NCBI GenBank assembly: GCA_001603055.1
Contig: LVAZ01000387.1
Span: 1 to 8,234, forward strand
Source of the DNA: Victivallales bacterium Lenti_02
GTDB taxonomy: Bacteria; Verrucomicrobiota; Lentisphaeria; Oligosphaerales; Lenti-02
Length of the DNA stretch: 8,234 bases
Direction: 5' to 3'
The notes under the pieces are model-generated. The model searched no databases. It was not told the origin of the DNA and was given only the letters and a program-made list of their open reading frames with translations. Below, piece after piece: positions 5,412 through 8,234 of this stretch (its first letter is position 1; every line of letters begins with the position of its first letter). Made by a program: the position numbers and the translations under genes.

Positions 5412-6080
5412 ATGAAGATCGTGCAGTGTTGGGACGATGGGGTTCTCGACGATATCCGGCTGATCGAGATTCTGCGCCGACACGGCGCCAAGGCTTCCTT
5501 CAATCTGAATCTGGGCACCCAGCCGCCCCAGCGGAAGGCCAGTTGGAAGTACCGCGAGGTCAAGGAGGTCTGGAAGCTGGGGAAGGACGAGCTGCGGGAG
5601 GTCTACGCGGGCTTCACCATCGCCAACCATTCCGCCCGCCATCTCCGGCTGACGGAGGTTCCCCATGCGGCCGCCGTCGAGGACGTGCGCGTGGGCCGCG
5701 AGCTGCTGGAGCAGCATTTCGGCTGCGCGGTGACCGGTTTCGCCTATCCCTGCGGGCTGTTCAATCCCGAGGTCGAGGAGATCATCGCGGAGACGGGGCA
5801 CCTCTACGGGCGCACCACCAAGAACGTCGCCTGCGCCTTCCCGCCGGAGCGGCCGATGGCCTTCCACGCCAACTGCCATTTCGCGGCGGCGGATTTCTGG
5901 GACCGCTTCGACTTGGCCAAGGCGGAGAAACACCCGGTGTTCTACTTCTGGGGCCACAGCTACGAGATGATCGAGGACGCGCAATGGGCCGCGATGGACG
6001 CGAAGATCGCCCGTCTCTCGACCGACCCGGACTGCGAGTGGGCCGATTTGCCGGAACTGTTCGCGGGCACCGTCCGATAG
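5412..6080 (+). CDS. Compact polysaccharide deacetylase (NodB-type, CE4-like)
   Basis: The 222-residue protein shows the ordered motifs of the NodB homology fold. Motif 1 is CWDDG with Asp8-Asp9 (catalytic base and metal ligand positions). Motif 2 is NHSARH with His73 and His77, the metal-binding H-S/T-x-x-H. Motif 3 is FAYPCG (110-115), followed by the LYGRTT segment with Arg134. A C-terminal FYFWGHSYE places His182 at the usual catalytic-acid position. The family removes N- or O-acetyl groups from polysaccharides. There is no signal peptide, carbohydrate-binding module or membrane segment, so the enzyme appears cytoplasmic and may act on oligosaccharides or an unrelated amide or sugar substrate. 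I chose the ATG at 5412: GGAGAG lies at 5402-5407 and the conserved strand KIVQCWDDG begins here; an upstream in-frame ATG at 5250 adds 54 unsupported residues covering a repeat copy. The FAD oxidoreductase gene follows 27 nt after the stop, probably as an operon. Confidence 0.88.
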   Translation: MKIVQCWDDGVLDDIRLIEILRRHGAKASFNLNLGTQPPQRKASWKYREVKEVWKLGKDELREVYAGFTIANHSARHLRLTEVPHAAAVEDVRVGRELLEQHFGCAVTGFAYPCGLFNPEVEEIIAETGHLYGRTTKNVACAFPPERPMAFHANCHFAAADFWDRFDLAKAEKHPVFYFWGHSYEMIEDAQWAAMDAKIARLSTDPDCEWADLPELFAGTVR

Positions 6081-6107
6081 TCGTCATCGCATAATCAGGA
6101 TATTCCC

Positions 6108-7427
6108 ATGCAATACACCGCCGAACTACCTGTCCGGGGCACCTATGATGTCGTTGTGGTCGGGGCCGGTCCCGCCGGGATCGGCGCGGCCGTCACCGCC
6201 GCGCGCCTGGGGCGGAAAACGCTGCTGGTGGAGAAGTACGGCTATCCGGGGGGAGTGGGCACCTACGGTTGCTGCACCATCTTTTTCCGCTTCGGCGAGC
6301 GCGGGGAAAAGCTGATCGGCGGTCTGGCCGAGGAGGTCATCCGCCGGATGGACGCGCGCGGCGCGGCCTCTTTCCTCATCAACGACGGCTGCGCGATGCC
6401 GGAATTCCGGCCCATCGGGGACCGCCCGCTGCTCGGGAAGGTCATCACCAAGACCGAGGACCTGCGCGTCGTCTACCACGACATTCTCCGCGAGAGTGGC
6501 GTCGAGAAGCTCTTCTACGCCCATCTCTGCGGGGTGGTCCGTGAGGGGAGGCGGGTGCGGGGCATCGTGGTCGATTGTCTGGAGGGACCGGTGGTCATCG
6601 AGGGCAAGGTGTTTGTCGACGCCACCGGCGACGCCCATCTAGTCCACCGCGCGGGGGGAACGACGGATCAGGCTCCGCCGGACCAGACCATGCACAAGTC
6701 CATCTTTTTCATGGCGGGCGGCGTCACCCCGCACAATCCGGACGTCAACGCCCGGCGCTACGAGGAGCTGTTCAAGGCCGGGGCCACGCCGGACATGGTG
6801 TGGGCCCACTTGGGCTACTCCTACCAGTTGAATCCAGGCATCGTGCAGTTGTGCTTCGCCTACGCCAACGGCGACGGGTGTTCCTCGGCGGACATGACCC
6901 GCATGGACCACGAACTCCGCCAGCGGAACTTCGAGATCGTGGATTTCATGCAGCGGGAGATGCCGGGCTACCAGAACTGCTTCCCGGCCTATTCCGCGCA
7001 ACAGGTCTGCGTGCGCTCGGGACGGCACATCCGGGGGGTCACCCCGCTGACCGTGGAACTCATCTCCCAGGACGAGCTGCCCGAGCAACCCATCGTGCGG
7101 ATCACCCGTTACTCGGGCAGCCACAGCACCAAGCAGAAGGATGGCTTCAATCCGGCCCGGCGCGTTTCCCTGGATGGCTTCTCGGCCATTCCCTACGGGG
7201 CGCTCGTACCCGACGAGTTCGACAATGTGCTGGCCAGCGGCCGCTGCATCAGCGTGGACGAGTGTCTGATGGACACCATCCGCATGATGACCACCTGCAT
7301 GGTCATGGGGCAAACCGCCGCCATCGCCGCCGATCTGGCCATCGGCCGGTCCATCCCGAATCTCGCCGACGTGCCGTATGCCGAACTGCGCCAGGGTCTG
7401 CTGGATCAGGGTTGCCTGCTTCCCTGA
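6108..7427 (+). CDS. FAD-dependent oxidoreductase (FAD_oxidored / PF12831-type)
   Basis: The 439-residue protein begins with a dinucleotide-binding fold: DVVVVGAGPAGIGAAVTAAR with GAGPAG at residues 19-24 and Glu42 at the end of the second strand to bind the adenosine ribose. It continues LVEKYGYPGGVGTYG, the family's second glycine-rich segment. An FVDATGDAHLVHRAG stretch near 169-183 holds the ATGD flavin-contact motif. The C-terminal part, about 376-413, has NVLASGRCISVDE, then IRMMTTCMVMGQTAAIAADLA, typical of this family, in which the flavin is finally closed in. Length is normal. There is no signal peptide. Members are widespread in Planctomycetes, Verrucomicrobia and similar bacteria, often near sugar genes, with mostly unknown substrates. 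Cys55 and Cys56 sit next to the glycine-rich segment; I do not know whether they have a redox role. The ATG at 6108 has AGGA 8 nt upstream (6097-6100). The deacetylase gene precedes it by 27 nt. Confidence 0.9.
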   Translation: MQYTAELPVRGTYDVVVVGAGPAGIGAAVTAARLGRKTLLVEKYGYPGGVGTYGCCTIFFRFGERGEKLIGGLAEEVIRRMDARGAASFLINDGCAMPEFRPIGDRPLLGKVITKTEDLRVVYHDILRESGVEKLFYAHLCGVVREGRRVRGIVVDCLEGPVVIEGKVFVDATGDAHLVHRAGGTTDQAPPDQTMHKSIFFMAGGVTPHNPDVNARRYEELFKAGATPDMVWAHLGYSYQLNPGIVQLCFAYANGDGCSSADMTRMDHELRQRNFEIVDFMQREMPGYQNCFPAYSAQQVCVRSGRHIRGVTPLTVELISQDELPEQPIVRITRYSGSHSTKQKDGFNPARRVSLDGFSAIPYGALVPDEFDNVLASGRCISVDECLMDTIRMMTTCMVMGQTAAIAADLAIGRSIPNLADVPYAELRQGLLDQGCLLP

Positions 7428-7449
7428 CCCAGCATAATGCCGCGCAAAA

Positions 7450-8232
7450 CTACGCCAGAGCCTGCTCGCAGAACTGCACGCAGCGGGCGACTTCCTGCAC
7501 GGCGTCCGAGCCTTCCGGAATGGGATATTCCAGCTCGATGTCGGCGGGGAAGGCGAAGCCATTCCGTTTCAGGCATTGGAGGGCGAGGGCGACCGGGGTG
7601 TCGCCCTGGCCGAAGGGCATGTTCGGGCCGTTGTTGACCTTGCGGTCCTTGAGATGGATGCTCAGAATCCGGCCGGCGAACTTCTCGATGAGCGGGATGG
7701 GGGAGCAGTTGGTGCCGGCGACATAGTGGCCGATGTCGAGGTTGATCGCCAGATTTCTGCCGTAGGAGAGCATGGTGCCGTCGTAGGTGGTCGGGGTGAT
7801 CTGGGTGTGGTTGTGGAAGCCGATGAGGATGCCGTGCGCGTCGGCCATGGGGCCGAGCCGCTGCGCGGCCTCCTCGGACAGTTCGCGGGTGATGCCCTTC
7901 GCCCCCAGGGTCTTGGCCACGTTGAAGTAGTATTCGATCTGGGCGTCCGGCATGCCCGGATTGCCGATGTCGCCGAATTTGGCGATGTGGATGCCGACGC
8001 CGGCATCGTTGAACAGCTTGCGCAGGGCCACGAACGGCGCCATCGACACCGAAGTCCGCCATTTCAGCACCTGTTCCGGGGTGACGCCCTCGCCGGCGGG
8101 GATTCCCGCGAACTGCTCGATGGTGGAACTCATCAGCTCGATGGAGCTGATCCCGCAGCGGGTCACATGCTGGAGCAGGCTCGCGGCATCGCAGGGAAGC
8201 GAGCGGTAGCTGTAGGTGATGACCCCGATCTG
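7450..8232 (-). CDS. Sugar phosphate isomerase/epimerase-like TIM-barrel protein, 5' partial
   Basis: The frame is open to the window edge, so the start lies outside; 260 residues are visible to the TAG at 7450-7452. The visible part starts QIGVITYSYRSLPCDAASLL, the first strand of an AP_endonuc_2 (PF01261) barrel, so probably only about 10-25 residues are missing, or a signal peptide as well. Later strands carry ISSIELM, GIHIAKFGD, IGFHNHTQI, NLDIGHYVAG, ILSIHLKDRK and ADIELEYPI, which supply the usual metal-binding Glu/Asp/His set at the barrel mouth. Members isomerise or epimerise sugars, or act as inosose dehydratase or 3-keto-sugar lyase. The exact reaction cannot be read, and xylose isomerase-like annotation would be too specific. 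A GTG at 8166 could be mistaken for the start, but conserved sequence continues upstream of it. The gene converges on the FAD oxidoreductase gene with 22 nt between stops and no visible terminator. Confidence 0.88.
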   Translation of the reverse strand, partial: QIGVITYSYRSLPCDAASLLQHVTRCGISSIELMSSTIEQFAGIPAGEGVTPEQVLKWRTSVSMAPFVALRKLFNDAGVGIHIAKFGDIGNPGMPDAQIEYYFNVAKTLGAKGITRELSEEAAQRLGPMADAHGILIGFHNHTQITPTTYDGTMLSYGRNLAINLDIGHYVAGTNCSPIPLIEKFAGRILSIHLKDRKVNNGPNMPFGQGDTPVALALQCLKRNGFAFPADIELEYPIPEGSDAVQEVARCVQFCEQALA

Positions 8233-8234
8233 AA

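Noticed and set aside
4682..6094. Plus-strand open frame of 470 codons spanning the HEAT-like gene start and the deacetylase
   Set aside because: It overlaps the deacetylase in another frame and the HEAT-like gene in antisense; the translated part is Gly/Arg-rich without motifs.
7428..7449. Bidirectional terminator between the FAD oxidoreductase and isomerase genes
   Set aside because: The 22-nt gap has no inverted repeat long enough to form a stem.

Overview
The window looks like chromosomal DNA from a GC-rich, saccharolytic, free-living or host-associated bacterium, most plausibly of the Planctomycetes-Verrucomicrobia-Lentisphaerae-Kiritimatiellae group. This is inference. It rests on the gene families (tandem DUF1080 protein, FAD_oxidored-type flavoprotein, AP_endonuc_2-type sugar isomerase, short polysaccharide deacetylase) and on intergenic DNA packed with short palindromes and heptamer repeats. 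No 16S rRNA or other taxonomic marker is present, and no RNA gene, insertion sequence, phage gene or CRISPR array is visible.

Layout. At 2-703 (+) is the 3' end of a gene with at least two DUF1080 (3-keto-disaccharide hydrolase family) domains. Its stop lies one base from the stop of a convergent minus-strand block running from 3372 down to 705: a flavodoxin-fold NAD(P)H quinone reductase, then a dehydrogenase of the medium-chain (MDR) superfamily without the zinc-ligand pattern, then a second MDR enzyme that keeps the catalytic zinc pattern. The two MDR genes are 4 nt apart and surely co-transcribed. The quinone reductase is separated from them by 108 nt holding a hyphenated palindrome.

From about 3379 to 3981 there is no convincing gene. 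This stretch holds a dense series of repeats: a 9/14-mer direct repeat, a long imperfect hairpin, a GTTCAGA heptamer array and four 15-19 nt palindromes with unlike stem sequences. At 3982-4992 (-) lies an exported alpha-helical, HEAT-repeat-like protein with clearly lower GC than its neighbours. A second repeat-rich gap (4993-5411) carries three copies of a CCGGAGCAGGATGC-type repeat.

From 5412 two plus-strand genes, probably one operon, encode a compact NodB-type polysaccharide deacetylase and an FAD-dependent oxidoreductase. They converge on a minus-strand sugar phosphate isomerase/epimerase-like TIM-barrel gene whose 5' end leaves the window at 8232.

How the parts may work together (inference): a DUF1080 hydrolase, a TIM-barrel sugar isomerase/lyase and several sugar-capable oxidoreductases are the enzyme types used in oxidation-first (3-keto-glycoside) glycan breakdown. 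Here the redox candidates would be MDR and FAD enzymes rather than the usual GFO/IDH/MocA dehydrogenases. The deacetylase fits the same carbohydrate theme. The window alone does not prove one shared pathway, because the genes sit on both strands in at least four transcription units.
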